Of a stretch of DNA of 64,000 nucleotides, positions 16,889-26,446 are shown in pieces. Location of the stretch: NCBI RefSeq assembly GCF_025149465.1, contig NZ_CP102275.1, positions 1,426,001 through 1,490,000 on the forward strand, read 5' to 3'. Source of the stretch: Thomasclavelia spiroformis DSM 1552. GTDB taxonomy: Bacteria > Bacillota_I > Bacilli_A > Erysipelotrichales > Coprobacillaceae. The notes under the pieces were generated by a model that saw nothing but the letters and a program-made list of their open reading frames with translations, did no database searches and was not told the origin of the DNA. How positions within the stretch are numbered: position 1 is the first letter of the stretch; each line of letters begins with the position of its first letter. The translations under genes and the position numbers were made by a program.

Positions 16889-17244
16889 TAGCTTCACTCC
16901 TACAACCTCCAATTTGTTTTTGTCTATATTATAACACGCTGTAATAAGCGTTATCATTTCTTTTCTGCTTTTGAAAAATGACTTATCAGCCTATGCTTTG
17001 TAAAAGGTGCTATTCAGCATTGCTTACACAACAAGCACTTGACAAACCATAGCCTAATAAGTTTTAAGATAATCAAGCAGAAATGAAATAGTTTGCTGTT
17101 ACATACCATAGAAAAAGACGACCTCTTTCAAGCGTCGATTTCTTAAAACCCTGTATTTCTCTTTATAAGTCGTTACATCAAGCTCTTTCATCTGTTGTAA
17201 TTTTCCTTATTTTCTTTTTGATATTTTGCTAATAGATACTGTAT
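16889..17244. other. Intergenic part of the acquired islet
   Basis: About 360 bases. On the minus strand a 30-codon frame (17100-17192, starting MKELDVTTYKEKYRVLRNRR) has the flavour of a mobile-element fragment but is unassigned. An imperfect repeat of ctatgctttg.../...aaaccatag (about 16993-17052) may mark a recombined edge. Nothing else is supported. Confidence 0.3.
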
Positions 17245-17676
17245 TTATGCGAGTTTTCTCAATCTAGTATCTGTTTTTATATACAAACAAATAATAAATA
17301 CAATTCCTATTAGCGGTAATCTTAAAATACTTTCAAACGTATTACCCACAGCCAGACTAAAAATATTCATAATAATATAAGAAACTACAAATAATGATAT
17401 TATTAGGATTATATCTTCTTTTAAAAGTCTCGAAACATCTTTTTTATACCAAGTTATTATAACCATAAAAACCATTGTCGTTATTAATGCTTGGAGAATA
17501 TAACTTATTGGTCCTTGAATACTAGACATCTCAATTTGTTGTTTAATTTGTAATTGACTTAAATTCTCTGTTCCAATAAAATAATCTTTTCTTATTTGAC
17601 AAATCAAATGAATTGTTTGTAAAAGTGCAATCAACCCTAATATGATCCTATTAAAGATAACTCGATTAAATTTCAT
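17245..17676 (-). CDS. Small integral membrane protein, unknown function
   Basis: 143 residues from the ATG at 17676 (AGGTGGGG just upstream; a GTG four codons earlier overlaps that site). Four predicted membrane helices are seen: IILGLIALLQTIHLICQI, ISYILQALITTMVFMVIITWY, DIILIISLFVVSYIIMNIFSLAV and LPLIGIVFIICLYI. A polar loop lies between helices 1 and 2. No family is recognised. Base composition is back to the AT-rich local norm, so it belongs to the chromosome rather than the islet. Confidence 0.7.
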   Translation of the reverse strand: MKFNRVIFNRIILGLIALLQTIHLICQIRKDYFIGTENLSQLQIKQQIEMSSIQGPISYILQALITTMVFMVIITWYKKDVSRLLKEDIILIISLFVVSYIIMNIFSLAVGNTFESILRLPLIGIVFIICLYIKTDTRLRKLA

Positions 17677-17807
17677 ATTCCACCCCACCTTTAATACCTA
17701 TCCATAACTAATTTATTACCACAATTAAACATATTTTAAATAATTTGATACTTTTTTCTACTTTTATAATATCATATAGTATTATTAATTAAAAATTATC
17801 TAATATA

Positions 17808-17831
17808 AAAACATGGATAAATCCATGTTTA
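17808..17831 (-). terminator. Terminator of the pnp-maf unit
   Basis: aaacatggat (17809-17818) / atccatgttt (17821-17830) overlapping the maf stop; AT-rich tail on the minus strand. Confidence 0.6.
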
Positions 17832-18377
17832 TTTCAAATAATCCTCAATCATTCTAACAGGTAAACCAATAACTGTTTCGATATCTCCCTCAATTTTATC
17901 AACCAAACATTTACCAATACCTTGAATTGCATAAGCTCCTGCTTTGCCAATCCATTCATTAGTATCTAGATATTCATTAATTTCCATGTCAGTAAGTTTT
18001 TTGAAAGTTACTTTAATACCATCACTAAATGTTGTTACTTTTCCATCGTCAATAATAGCTATAGCAGAATATACTGTTTGACTTTGATTTGATAAGCTTT
18101 TCAACATTTCAAATGCATCTTGACGATCTTTTGGCTTACCTAACATTTTATTGTTTAAACAAACCATTGTATCTGCTCCAATTACTATATCATGAGGATA
18201 TTTTAATGAAATAGGTAAAGCTTTTTGATATGCTAATTTTTCTAAACGCAAAGGAAGTGCTAGATTTTTGTCTAGCACTTCTTCTATTTCTACATAATCA
18301 ATAATAAAATCAATTTTATGTAATTCTAATAATTCTTTTCTTCTAGGTGAACTACTAGCTAAAACAATTTTTTTCAT
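17829..18377 (-). CDS. maf: Maf-family nucleotide pyrophosphatase
   Basis: 182 residues: the start [19 protein letters not shown] is the Maf signature, followed by IVIGADTMVCLNNKMLGKPKDRQDAFEMLKSLS with the catalytic Asp, and GKAGAYAIQGIG. The protein hydrolyses dTTP/UTP or modified nucleotides in the cytosol and was named as a septum-formation inhibitor in Bacillus. Its ATG overlaps the pnp stop by one base (TAATG), so the two are translationally coupled. Confidence 0.95.
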   Translation of the reverse strand: MKKIVLASSSPRRKELLELHKIDFIIDYVEIEEVLDKNLALPLRLEKLAYQKALPISLKYPHDIVIGADTMVCLNNKMLGKPKDRQDAFEMLKSLSNQSQTVYSAIAIIDDGKVTTFSDGIKVTFKKLTDMEINEYLDTNEWIGKAGAYAIQGIGKCLVDKIEGDIETVIGLPVRMIEDYLK

Positions 18378-20509
18378 TATTCAGATTTTGCCTCTTCTTT
18401 TTTTACTGGTTTAGGAAGTAGTGCTTTTCTAGAAACATTAACTTTACCCTTATCATCAACTTTTGTGACTTTAACTTTTAAAATATCTCCAAGTTTAACT
18501 ACATCAGACATCTTTTTAATTCTTTCATGATTGTAATCAGAAATATGTAAGAATGCATCAGTTCCTTCAAATAAATTTACAAAAGCATAATTATCTTCAA
18601 CTCTAACAACTTTTCCATCATATACTTCACCAACTTTAGCTTTTTTAACAATCTTTTCAATTAAAGCAATTGCTTTGTTAATTGCTTCTTGATCATGATG
18701 ATATACAATCACTGTACCATCTTGTTCAATATCAATCTTAACTCCATCAGATTGCTCAATGATTTCATTAATTGTTTTTCCACCTTGACCAATAACTGAT
18801 TTGATTTGATCTGTTCCAATTTTGATCATTTGTACTTTTGGTGCATATGGTGATAATTCTTTACGTGGTTCATTAATAACCGCCATCATATTAGCCATAA
18901 TTTCTCTACGTGCCACTTTAGCTTGAGCTAAAGCTTCTTGTAATATTTCTTTAGTAATACCATCAATTTTAATATCCATTTGTAAAGCACAAATACCTTC
19001 ATCAGTTCCCGCAACTTTAAAGTCCATATCACCTAAGTGATCTTCCATACCTTGGATGTCAGTTAAAATAGTATAGTCATCACCTTTTTTTACAAGTCCC
19101 ATTGCCACACCAGCTACCGGTGCTTTTATTGGTACTCCAGCTGCCATTAATGCCATTGATGAAGCACAAATTGATGCTTGAGAAGATGAACCATTTGATT
19201 CTAAAACTTCTGATACAACACGAATTGTATATGGGAAAACATCTTCACCTGGAATTACTTGAGCTAAAGCACGTTCACCTAATGCCCCATGACCAATTTC
19301 ACGACGCCCTGGTGCTCCCATTCTTCCTACTTCACCAACTGAATATGGTGGAAAATTATAATGATGCATGAAACGTTTTTGATCTTCTAAACCTAAACCA
19401 TCGATTTTTTGATGTTCACCAATTGCTCCTAATGTTGCAACTGATAATACTTGTGTTTCTCCACGTGTAAATAAAGCTGATCCATGTACTCGAGGAAGTA
19501 AATCAATTTGTGAATCTAATGGTCTGATTTCATCTAAACGACGACCATCAGGTCTTATCTTTTCTACTGTAATTAAACGGCGTACTTCATCTTTTTCTAA
19601 ATCATGTAAGATGATTCCTACTTGTTTCATTACATTAGCTTTTATATCATCATTTTCATATTCTTTATTATCATATTCATTTGTAACTTCTTCGATTAAT
19701 GCATCAATTGCGCCATATCTTTCTAATTTACCAGGAATTGATACTGCTGCAACCATTTGATCTTTAGCACGAGAAGTTACTTCATCAACTAAATTACTAT
19801 CTAGTTCAAATAACGGAATTTCTAATTTTTCTTTACCACAAGCTTCAACTACTTTTTCTTGGAATGCAATTAATTCTTTGATTTTTTCATGACCAAATAA
19901 TAACGCTTCAAGCATTACTTCTTCACTAACTTCTTTAGCATCAGCTTCAACCATATTAATTGCATCTTTAGTTCCCGCTACTTCTAAGTTGATTAATGAT
20001 CTTTCTAGTTGTTCTGGTGTTCCATTAACAATAAATTCACCATCAACTAATCCAACATTAACCCCTGCAATTGGTCCATTAAATGGAATATCAGAAACAC
20101 ATAATGCTAAAGATGCCCCCAACATAGCTGCCATTTCTGGCGATGCATCTTGATCAACTGACAAAACTGTGTTAACACTTTGCACTTCATTTCTAAATCC
20201 ATCAGCAAATAATGGTCTAATTGGGCGGTCAATCATTCTAGCTGTTAAAGTTCCATGTTCACTAGGACGACCTTCTCTTTTCAAAAATCCACCAGGAATT
20301 TTTCCTACTGAATATAATTTTTCTTCATATGTTACTGTTAACGGAAAAAAATCAACATCTTTTGGTTCTTTACCTGCAACAACAGTAGACAAAATAACAG
20401 TATCATTGTATCTAACTAATACTGATCCATTAGCTTGTTTAGCCAATTCTCCAATTTCCACACTTAGATTTTTACCATAAAAATCCATACTAAACACTTG
20501 TTTACTCAT
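18377..20509 (-). CDS. pnp: Polyribonucleotide nucleotidyltransferase (PNPase)
   Basis: A 710-residue phosphorolytic 3'-5' exoribonuclease. There are two RNase PH-like halves ([33 protein letters not shown] in the first; [21 protein letters not shown] and [16 protein letters not shown] in the second) separated by a helical domain. A KH domain ([15 protein letters not shown], ~560-620) and an S1 domain ([31 protein letters not shown], ~628-695) complete it. The full length and all catalytic segments are present. It forms part of the RNA degradosome and is the first gene of the pnp-maf unit. Confidence 0.98.
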   Translation of the reverse strand: MSKQVFSMDFYGKNLSVEIGELAKQANGSVLVRYNDTVILSTVVAGKEPKDVDFFPLTVTYEEKLYSVGKIPGGFLKREGRPSEHGTLTARMIDRPIRPLFADGFRNEVQSVNTVLSVDQDASPEMAAMLGASLALCVSDIPFNGPIAGVNVGLVDGEFIVNGTPEQLERSLINLEVAGTKDAINMVEADAKEVSEEVMLEALLFGHEKIKELIAFQEKVVEACGKEKLEIPLFELDSNLVDEVTSRAKDQMVAAVSIPGKLERYGAIDALIEEVTNEYDNKEYENDDIKANVMKQVGIILHDLEKDEVRRLITVEKIRPDGRRLDEIRPLDSQIDLLPRVHGSALFTRGETQVLSVATLGAIGEHQKIDGLGLEDQKRFMHHYNFPPYSVGEVGRMGAPGRREIGHGALGERALAQVIPGEDVFPYTIRVVSEVLESNGSSSQASICASSMALMAAGVPIKAPVAGVAMGLVKKGDDYTILTDIQGMEDHLGDMDFKVAGTDEGICALQMDIKIDGITKEILQEALAQAKVARREIMANMMAVINEPRKELSPYAPKVQMIKIGTDQIKSVIGQGGKTINEIIEQSDGVKIDIEQDGTVIVYHHDQEAINKAIALIEKIVKKAKVGEVYDGKVVRVEDNYAFVNLFEGTDAFLHISDYNHERIKKMSDVVKLGDILKVKVTKVDDKGKVNVSRKALLPKPVKKEEAKSE

Positions 20510-20632
20510 TCTTTCACCTCATCTATTATCTTAGCCATTATAACATATAAATTTCTATTTCAAAACAATTTATTACGATACTACTGCAAATCTGTATAAA
20601 AAAATGTTATAATACTAATCAGAGGTGATTTT

Positions 20633-21889
20633 ATGAATGAAAATGAATTAAAAAGCTTAGAAGTATACAATTCAAAATTTAAAGACGACCCTGCTTCATT
20701 TAATGATTTTCAGGCTAATGATTATATTAGATTATTGAAAAAAAATGAAAACAATGATGAAGCAATTGAAGTGGGTAAGACATTTATGTCTTTAGCCCCA
20801 AATTTAAAAGGATACTTAAATCAATATGGTTATGCCCTTTACAACAAGTATATCAATATCGATGATGAAAAAATCAAAGAAAATGAAACTCTTTTCTTTG
20901 GCATCCTAGACGACATTTTAGCTATTTGTAAACAAGAGCGTTATTCACCAATGGAACCATCTGTGAATCGTGCTATCAAGTATTTACAAAAAGAGAAAGC
21001 AGATGATTATGAAAAATTAATCGAAATGCTTAATTTATTAGATCCGAATCTATTAGATGATAAACCTTTCACTAATAGTGAAGGCAAAGAATTTGAATCT
21101 AAAAAAGAACGTTATTATCGTTTAAAAGTTAGAGCATTATATAATGCAAAAAAATATAAAGAATGTGTTGAAACTGCAAATAATGCCTTAGCATTACCAT
21201 TAAAATGGCATTTCAATACATTACAATGGATTGATTATCAAAGAGCCTGTTGTTTAGTAGAATTAGAACAATATGAAGAAGCTAAAAAAATCTTCTTATC
21301 TTTACATAATCGCATTCGCTCAATTGATTTTTATGAAGTTCTTTATAAAACAAATTCAAACATTGGTAAGTATAAAGAAGCTAATGCTTATTTATTATAT
21401 GAATTCTTTGAAAAAGGTTACAACATCGATCATTTAAATATTTATTTAAGGCTAAAAGAAGCAACACTTAGAACTGAAGATGCGGATTTAATTGAAATTG
21501 TAGATATTTTCTTAACAAAACTTTGTCAAGAAAACAATCGTGAATATACATCAGCAAAAGATTATGGGGATAAATACAGTGATCAAAATTCTGATGAACT
21601 TTATGATATTATGTACGATAAAATCATGAATAATCTTGATAAATATGTTGAACGTATTGAAGGAACTGTTGTACATTATAACAGACAAAAAGAATTGGGG
21701 ACTATTTCAAGATATGATGAAGATGGTATTTTCTTTAGACAAGAAGATTATGTTTATGATGAAGAAGTACAACGTCATGATAAAGTTGAATATACGCCTA
21801 TTGAAACATTCGACAATAAAAAAGGAATTGTTACAAGTAAAGCCATTTTAATTGTTACAACTGAAGAATATGTTGATTTCAATTATTAA
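20633..21889 (+). CDS. TPR-like protein with a C-terminal cold-shock-like OB domain
   Basis: 418 residues. Residues ~30-320 are all-helical with repeat-like spacing (EAIEVGKTFMSLAPNLKGYLNQYGYALY; ALYNAKKYKECVETANNALALP; CCLVELEQYEEAKKIFLSLHNR; KYKEANAYLLYEFFEKGYN), consistent with tetratricopeptide repeats. The last ~75 residues (from GTVVHYNRQKELGTISRYDEDGIFFRQEDY) have the layout of a cold-shock domain, GKVKWFN...GFGFI...DVFVH, though without the aromatic RNP1 residues. An RNA-linked scaffold role is inference. It is divergent from pnp and has its own terminator. Confidence 0.7.
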   Translation: MNENELKSLEVYNSKFKDDPASFNDFQANDYIRLLKKNENNDEAIEVGKTFMSLAPNLKGYLNQYGYALYNKYINIDDEKIKENETLFFGILDDILAICKQERYSPMEPSVNRAIKYLQKEKADDYEKLIEMLNLLDPNLLDDKPFTNSEGKEFESKKERYYRLKVRALYNAKKYKECVETANNALALPLKWHFNTLQWIDYQRACCLVELEQYEEAKKIFLSLHNRIRSIDFYEVLYKTNSNIGKYKEANAYLLYEFFEKGYNIDHLNIYLRLKEATLRTEDADLIEIVDIFLTKLCQENNREYTSAKDYGDKYSDQNSDELYDIMYDKIMNNLDKYVERIEGTVVHYNRQKELGTISRYDEDGIFFRQEDYVYDEEVQRHDKVEYTPIETFDNKKGIVTSKAILIVTTEEYVDFNY

Positions 21890-21903
21890 AATAGTTCATT
21901 ATA

Positions 21904-21946
21904 AAAACCAGCTTGATTCAAAAAAAAGCTGGTTTTTATTTTGTTT
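21904..21946 (+). terminator. Terminator of the TPR-protein gene
   Basis: aaaccagctt (21906-21915) / aagctggttt (21926-21935) followed by a T-rich tail; it overlaps the 3' end of the convergent regulator gene. Confidence 0.85.
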
Positions 21947-22319
21947 TTTTATAATTATTCATAAATACTTTCATTGCTTTAATACTTTCATCAGAGATAA
22001 CATGTTCAATTAGACAAGCATCTTTATCAGCAATCGTTTCATCAATATTTAATACCTCAACAAATAATTTCTTAATCGTCTGGTGTTTATTACAAATAAA
22101 TTTTGCTACCTTGATTCCCTCTTTAGTAAGCTTAATATCTGCATACTTTTCATAATTTACATACCCATTTTTTGCAAGTACTACAACTGCATTATTTACA
22201 CTAGGTTTAGATACCCCGAGTTGTTTTGCAATATCACTTACACGAGCTTTTTTACCATCTAATGATAATTCATATATCAACTCTAAATAATTTTGCATCG
22301 CAATTGTCATATTTTCCAT
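21936..22319 (-). CDS. DtxR/MntR-family metal-dependent regulator
   Basis: 127 residues from the ATG at 22319, which follows AGAGGTG; the longer upstream frame lacks support. The winged helix (ARVSDIAKQLGVSKPSVNNAVVVLAKNGYVNYEKYADIKLTKEG) is followed by a dimerisation/metal domain (KHQTIKKLFVEVLNIDETIADKDACLIEHVISDESIKAMKVFM). Its Glu/His/Cys residues match DtxR-type metal ligands. There is no SH3 domain, as in MntR and short clostridial members. It is divergent from a ZIP transporter, with a shared 227-bp control region, and is a candidate regulator of that gene and of the feo operon. Confidence 0.88.
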   Translation of the reverse strand: MENMTIAMQNYLELIYELSLDGKKARVSDIAKQLGVSKPSVNNAVVVLAKNGYVNYEKYADIKLTKEGIKVAKFICNKHQTIKKLFVEVLNIDETIADKDACLIEHVISDESIKAMKVFMNNYKKTK

Positions 22320-22492
22320 AATTTCACCTCTGTTCTTTAATAATAGCATATTATTGTATTTACGACAATACAAACACCTTAAAACTCTTATTAACAAAAA
22401 AATCTTGATATTTCTAATATTTTTAAATAATCTTAAAAAGTACAGAGAACACATTTTATTATCATTTTTTATATTAAATTTAACAAAAAATC

Positions 22493-22511
22493 ATTAGCGC
22501 CTATAACTAAT
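22493..22511. promoter_or_regulatory. Candidate operator between DtxR-type regulator and ZIP transporter
   Basis: ATTAG (22493-22497) and CTAAT (22507-22511) form an inverted repeat in the divergent promoter region. It begins with the same TTAGCG as the repeat upstream of feoA (6014-6019), but the spacer differs (9 versus 6 bases), so the match is weak. Confidence 0.3.
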
Positions 22512-22546
22512 AATTTTTATTTCATAAATATAAATGAGGTGAAATA

Positions 22547-23341
22547 ATGGATTATTTATTATCGCTAAATCCATTTGTAATCGTATTGCTTGTTGCTACG
22601 TTCAATTGGTTAATGACTTTTTTAGGAGCTTCATTAGTTTATTTTGTTAAAGAAGCAAGTCAAAAGATTGTCTGTTTTGCCCTTGGCAGTTCAGCAGGAA
22701 TTATGGTAGGTGCATCTTTTTTTTCACTTATCTTACCAGCTTTACAATATCTTGAAAATAGTAGTAAATTAGAATTATTGATTATTCCTATTGGTTTTAT
22801 TTGTGGGGTTGGTTTATTGATGATTATTGATAAATTATTACCTCATGAACATTTAATGTCACATGATCAAGAAGGAATAAATCCTAGTAATTATTCTAAG
22901 AATAAATTACTGTTATTAGCCATGACTTTGCATAATATTCCTGAGGGTTTAGCAGTTGGTGTTGCTTTTGCAGGATGTCAAGACGGTAATTATTTACCAG
23001 CTTTAATGGTTGCTATAGGAATTGGAATTCAAAATTTTCCAGAAGGAACAGCAATTTCTTTACCATTATATCAAGGTGGTAAAAGTAAATTTATTGCTTT
23101 ACTATATGGTCAGTTTTCAGCAATTGTTGAAATACCGGCAGCTTTGATTGGCTATATTTTTGCATCATTAGTTAATGGTATTTTACCTTTTGCATTATGT
23201 TTTGCTGCTGGAGCCATGATGTTTGTTTGTATTGAAGAGTTGATTCCTGAAGCAAATACAACTAAAAAAATTGATTTTGGAACAGTTAGTTTTATGATTG
23301 GTTTTGTGGTAATGATGTCTTTTGATATCTTGTTTTCTTAA
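22547..23341 (+). CDS. ZIP-family divalent metal transporter
   Basis: 264 residues with eight predicted membrane helices. Helix IV carries HNIPEGLAVGVAF and helix V NFPEGTAISLPL, the metal-coordinating signatures of the ZupT/GufA-type ZIP family. A His-containing loop (LLPHEHLMSHDQEG) separates helices III and IV. It takes up zinc, iron or manganese across the cytoplasmic membrane; the exact ion is not predictable. GAGGTGA precedes the start. The divergent DtxR-type regulator suggests manganese or iron control. Confidence 0.93.
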   Translation: MDYLLSLNPFVIVLLVATFNWLMTFLGASLVYFVKEASQKIVCFALGSSAGIMVGASFFSLILPALQYLENSSKLELLIIPIGFICGVGLLMIIDKLLPHEHLMSHDQEGINPSNYSKNKLLLLAMTLHNIPEGLAVGVAFAGCQDGNYLPALMVAIGIGIQNFPEGTAISLPLYQGGKSKFIALLYGQFSAIVEIPAALIGYIFASLVNGILPFALCFAAGAMMFVCIEELIPEANTTKKIDFGTVSFMIGFVVMMSFDILFS

Positions 23342-23427
23342 CTATAAGTAAAAAAGTATTAAGTCAAAATCCAGGACTTATTGACAAATAGTTGATAACA
23401 ATGTATCATAAAAGTAACAATTTATTA

Positions 23428-23668
23428 AACAAAGACAGTGAAGTGAACTAGTAAATATTCTTTAGATATCAGAGACATTGTGGGTGGTGAAAACAATGCG
23501 TTAAGGAATATTGAATTCATCATGGAGTTGGATACTGATATGTAGGTAATCATCGGTCACTAGCCGTTATCTAGTAAAGTTATATACTTATAAAGATTAT
23601 TAGTGTGAGCTAATGATGAATTTGGGGTGGTACCACGACCTTGTCGTCCTCTTTAGAGGACTTTTTTT
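23428..23668 (+). ncRNA. T-box leader RNA (predicted phenylalanine-specific)
   Basis: Stem I carries loop-E strands AGTA (23450-23453) and GAA (23513-23515), the AGAGA bulge (23470-23474) and a distal loop GGGTGGTGAAA. The T-box GGGTGGTACCACG is at 23625-23637 and the terminator gtcctc/gaggac plus T7 at 23646-23668. Placing the specifier directly after GAA, as in the family consensus GAA-NNN-AYC, gives TTC (23516-23518), i.e. Phe. The variable T-box base is U (TGGU), which pairs with A73; bacterial tRNA-Phe has A73, while tRNA-Trp normally has G73. A TGG at 23523-23525 is the competing reading. It controls the downstream ABC genes. Confidence 0.9.
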
Positions 23669-23702
23669 GTTTAATAATTGAAAATAAAGGGGGAAATATA
23701 AA

Positions 23703-24692
23703 ATGAAAAAAGTTTTTAGTGGGTTGCTTGCTTTAGCTATGGCTGCTAGTATTACTGGATGTAATAGCGGTGGTGCAAGTGGTGAACCAAAAGATTTAGC
23801 CGATGTTAAAATCGGAGTTATTCAGTTAATGCAGCATGATGCCTTAGATGCTTCATATGAGGGATTTAAAGACGAATTAGTTGAAGCCGGTGTCAAGGAA
23901 GAAAATATTGATTATATAGTTGCTGGAGATCAAGCAAACTGCTCTACTGTTGCTGATAAATTAGTAAATGGAGGGAATGATTTAATTTATGCAATTGCAA
24001 CTCCCGCTCTACAATCAGTAGCTGCAGCTACAACTGATATTCCCATTGTAGGATGTGCTATAACTGATTATACAGCTACTAAGCTTGTAAAAAGCAATGA
24101 TGAACCAGGTGGAAATGTTACTGGAGCTAGTGATTTAACACCGGTTAAAGATCAATTTGATTTAATGCATAAATTATTACCTGATGCTAAAAAAGTTGCG
24201 ATTATGTATTGTGGTAGTGAAGATAATTCAATTATTCAAGGTGATTTAGCTAAAGATGCAGCAAAAAAATTAGGATTAGATGCAACTGTATATAAAGTAG
24301 CTGATTCTAACGAAATTCAAGCTGTAACAAGCCAAATTGTAAGTGATAAAAATGATGTTGTTTATATTCCAACCGATAATTTACTTGCAACATATATGAG
24401 CAGTGTTGAAGCAATTACTAGTGAAGCAAAAATTCCATGTATTGTCGGTGAAGAAGGTATGACTAACGCTGGCGGACTTGCAACATATGGAATCAGTTAT
24501 GAAGCTTTAGGTCGTAAAGCTGGTAAACAAGCATTAGATATTTTAAATGGCAAAAAAACTGCCGCTAATACATCGATTGTACAATTAGATGTTAAGGATT
24601 GTTCTTTGGTTATTAATATGAAAATAGCTAATAAGTGTGGTATTACAGTTAATAAAGAAGATTATCCTGATGCTGTTTTTATTGAAGAATAG
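23703..24692 (+). CDS. ABC transporter substrate-binding lipoprotein (TrpX-like)
   Basis: 329 residues: a signal peptide with lipobox SITGC (Cys20), then a two-lobed periplasmic-binding fold of the ABC_sub_bind family (KIGVIQLMQHDALDASYEGFKDEL; NDLIYAIATPALQSVAAATTDIPIVG; VTGASDLTPVKDQFDLMHKLLPDAKKVAIMYC; LATYGISYEALGRKAGKQALDIL). It is anchored outside the membrane and would deliver an amino acid to the permease encoded next. Family members controlled by T-boxes are named TrpX for tryptophan. The leader here points rather to phenylalanine or another aromatic amino acid. Confidence 0.9.
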   Translation: MKKVFSGLLALAMAASITGCNSGGASGEPKDLADVKIGVIQLMQHDALDASYEGFKDELVEAGVKEENIDYIVAGDQANCSTVADKLVNGGNDLIYAIATPALQSVAAATTDIPIVGCAITDYTATKLVKSNDEPGGNVTGASDLTPVKDQFDLMHKLLPDAKKVAIMYCGSEDNSIIQGDLAKDAAKKLGLDATVYKVADSNEIQAVTSQIVSDKNDVVYIPTDNLLATYMSSVEAITSEAKIPCIVGEEGMTNAGGLATYGISYEALGRKAGKQALDILNGKKTAANTSIVQLDVKDCSLVINMKIANKCGITVNKEDYPDAVFIEE

Positions 24693-24703
24693 GAGTTTTT
24701 AAA

Positions 24704-25633
24704 ATGGGATTATTTTATACTTACCTAGGTGCTGTTGATTTAGGTTTAATATGGGGATTTTTGGCTCTTGGTGTTTATATTACTTTCCGTTTATTGGATA
24801 TTGCTGATTTAACAGTTGATGGCAGTTTTGCAACTGGCGGTGCTGTTTGTGCTGTTTGTGTTTTAAATAATATGCATCCTCTATTAGCTATTTTATTTGC
24901 TATTTTAGCTGGTTTTATTGCTGGAGGAATTACTGGTATTTTGCATACTAAGTGTAAAATACCAGCCATTCTAGCCGGTATTTTGACACAGATTGGTCTT
25001 TATTCAATCAATTTAAGAATTATGGGCGGACGTGCTAATTTACCTTTAACTACTGCTAATACTCTTTTTAATGATATTTCAAGAGCATTAAATATAAATA
25101 AATATTATATTGCATTTATTGTTTCGTTACTTTTTGTTATTTTATTTATTGCTTTATTATATTGGTTCTTTGGTACTGAAATGGGTTCATCAATTAGAGC
25201 CACTGGTAATAATGAACAAATGGCCAGATCACTTGGAATCAATACAGATACAATGAAATTATTAGGATTGATGATTAGTAACGGACTAGTTGGATTATCT
25301 GGTGGTTTATATGCTCTATATGGTCAAGCAACTGATGTTAGAGTTGGTACTGGAGCAATTGTTATCGCTCTTGCTTCAATTGTAATTGGCGAAGTTATTG
25401 TTTCTAGTAAAAAAAGTGGTTTTGCATTAAGACTAAGTTCAATTATTATTGGTTCCATCATTTATCGTATCATTGTTGCTTTAGTTTTACAGATTGGATT
25501 AAATACTGATGATTTGAAGTTATTAACTGCTATTCTTGTCGGTATTGCTTTAACAATTCCAATTATGCTTTCTAAACGTAAACAAATTTCTACGTATAAA
25601 AAATTAACAAAGGAGATTGATGAAGATGCTTAA
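24704..25633 (+). CDS. ABC transporter permease (TrpY-like)
   Basis: 309 residues, about eight membrane helices, of the BPD_transp_2 (LivH/RbsC-type) family: LIWGFLALGVYITFRLLDIADLTVDGSFATGGAVCAV near the start, and GTEMGSSIRATGNNEQMARSLGINTDTMKLLGLMISNGLVGLSGGLYALYGQATDVRVG, the coupling-helix region, in the middle. It sits 11 bases after the binding-protein gene and overlaps the ATPase gene by 14 bases. It forms the membrane channel of this importer. Confidence 0.92.
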   Translation: MGLFYTYLGAVDLGLIWGFLALGVYITFRLLDIADLTVDGSFATGGAVCAVCVLNNMHPLLAILFAILAGFIAGGITGILHTKCKIPAILAGILTQIGLYSINLRIMGGRANLPLTTANTLFNDISRALNINKYYIAFIVSLLFVILFIALLYWFFGTEMGSSIRATGNNEQMARSLGINTDTMKLLGLMISNGLVGLSGGLYALYGQATDVRVGTGAIVIALASIVIGEVIVSSKKSGFALRLSSIIIGSIIYRIIVALVLQIGLNTDDLKLLTAILVGIALTIPIMLSKRKQISTYKKLTKEIDEDA

Positions 25634-26420
25634 ATTAAAAAAAGTAAGTAAAACATTTAATCTTGGCACTGTTAATGAAAAAAAAGTTCTTCATGAAATT
25701 GATTTAGAATTAAATGAAGGAGATTTCGTTACTATTATCGGTGGAAATGGAGCTGGAAAATCTACTTTATTAAATATGATTTCCGGTTTATATCCTTTAG
25801 ATTGTGGAACTATTACCTTAGATGGTGAAAACATTTCTCTACAACCAGAACATCAAAGAGCTAAGAAAATCGGTCGTTTATTCCAAGATCCAATGTTAGG
25901 CACAGCTGGAGATATGCAAATTTTAGAAAATTTAGCTTTAGCTAAACGAAGAGGAAAAAAACGTGGACTTACTTGGGGTGTTTCTAAAGAAGAAAAAGAA
26001 GAATATCGTAAGTTAGTTAAAACTTTAAATCTTGGTTTAGAAGATCGTTTAACTACTAAAATGAAGTTATTATCTGGTGGTCAACGCCAAGCTATTACAT
26101 TATTAATGGCGACTTTACAAAAACCAAAATTACTTTTATTAGATGAACATACTGCTGCTTTGGATCCAGCTACTTCTGCTAAGGTTTTAAAATTGACATG
26201 TGAAATCGTTGCAAAACAAAATTTAACTGCCATGATGGTCACTCATAATATGCGTGATGCTATTGACGTCGGTAATCGTTTGATCATGATGTATAATGGT
26301 AGAATCATTTATGATGTTAGAGGAGAAGAAAAGAAACACTTGACTGTTGAAGACTTACTTCATAAGTTTGAAGAAGCTAGTGGTGAAGCTTTTGCTAATG
26401 ATCGTATGTTACTTGGATAG
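25620..26420 (+). CDS. ABC transporter ATP-binding protein (TrpZ-like)
   Basis: About 266 residues: Walker A GGNGAGKST, Q-loop GRLFQDPMLGTAGDMQI, signature LSGGQRQA, Walker B LLLLDEHTAALDP, H-loop MVTHNMRD. The start is ambiguous: AGGAG (25611-25615) lies 4 nt before the ATG at 25620 and 10 nt before a second ATG at 25626. The overlap with the permease gene indicates translational coupling. It powers the T-box-controlled importer. Confidence 0.93.
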   Translation: MKMLKLKKVSKTFNLGTVNEKKVLHEIDLELNEGDFVTIIGGNGAGKSTLLNMISGLYPLDCGTITLDGENISLQPEHQRAKKIGRLFQDPMLGTAGDMQILENLALAKRRGKKRGLTWGVSKEEKEEYRKLVKTLNLGLEDRLTTKMKLLSGGQRQAITLLMATLQKPKLLLLDEHTAALDPATSAKVLKLTCEIVAKQNLTAMMVTHNMRDAIDVGNRLIMMYNGRIIYDVRGEEKKHLTVEDLLHKFEEASGEAFANDRMLLG

Positions 26421-26446
26421 AACTGTTGACACGGTTCTATTTTTTT
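26419..26446 (+). terminator. Terminator of the T-box ABC operon
   Basis: Short stem agaac (26419-26423) / gttct (26435-26439) extended by imperfect ctg/acg pairing, followed by a T-run. Confidence 0.6.
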
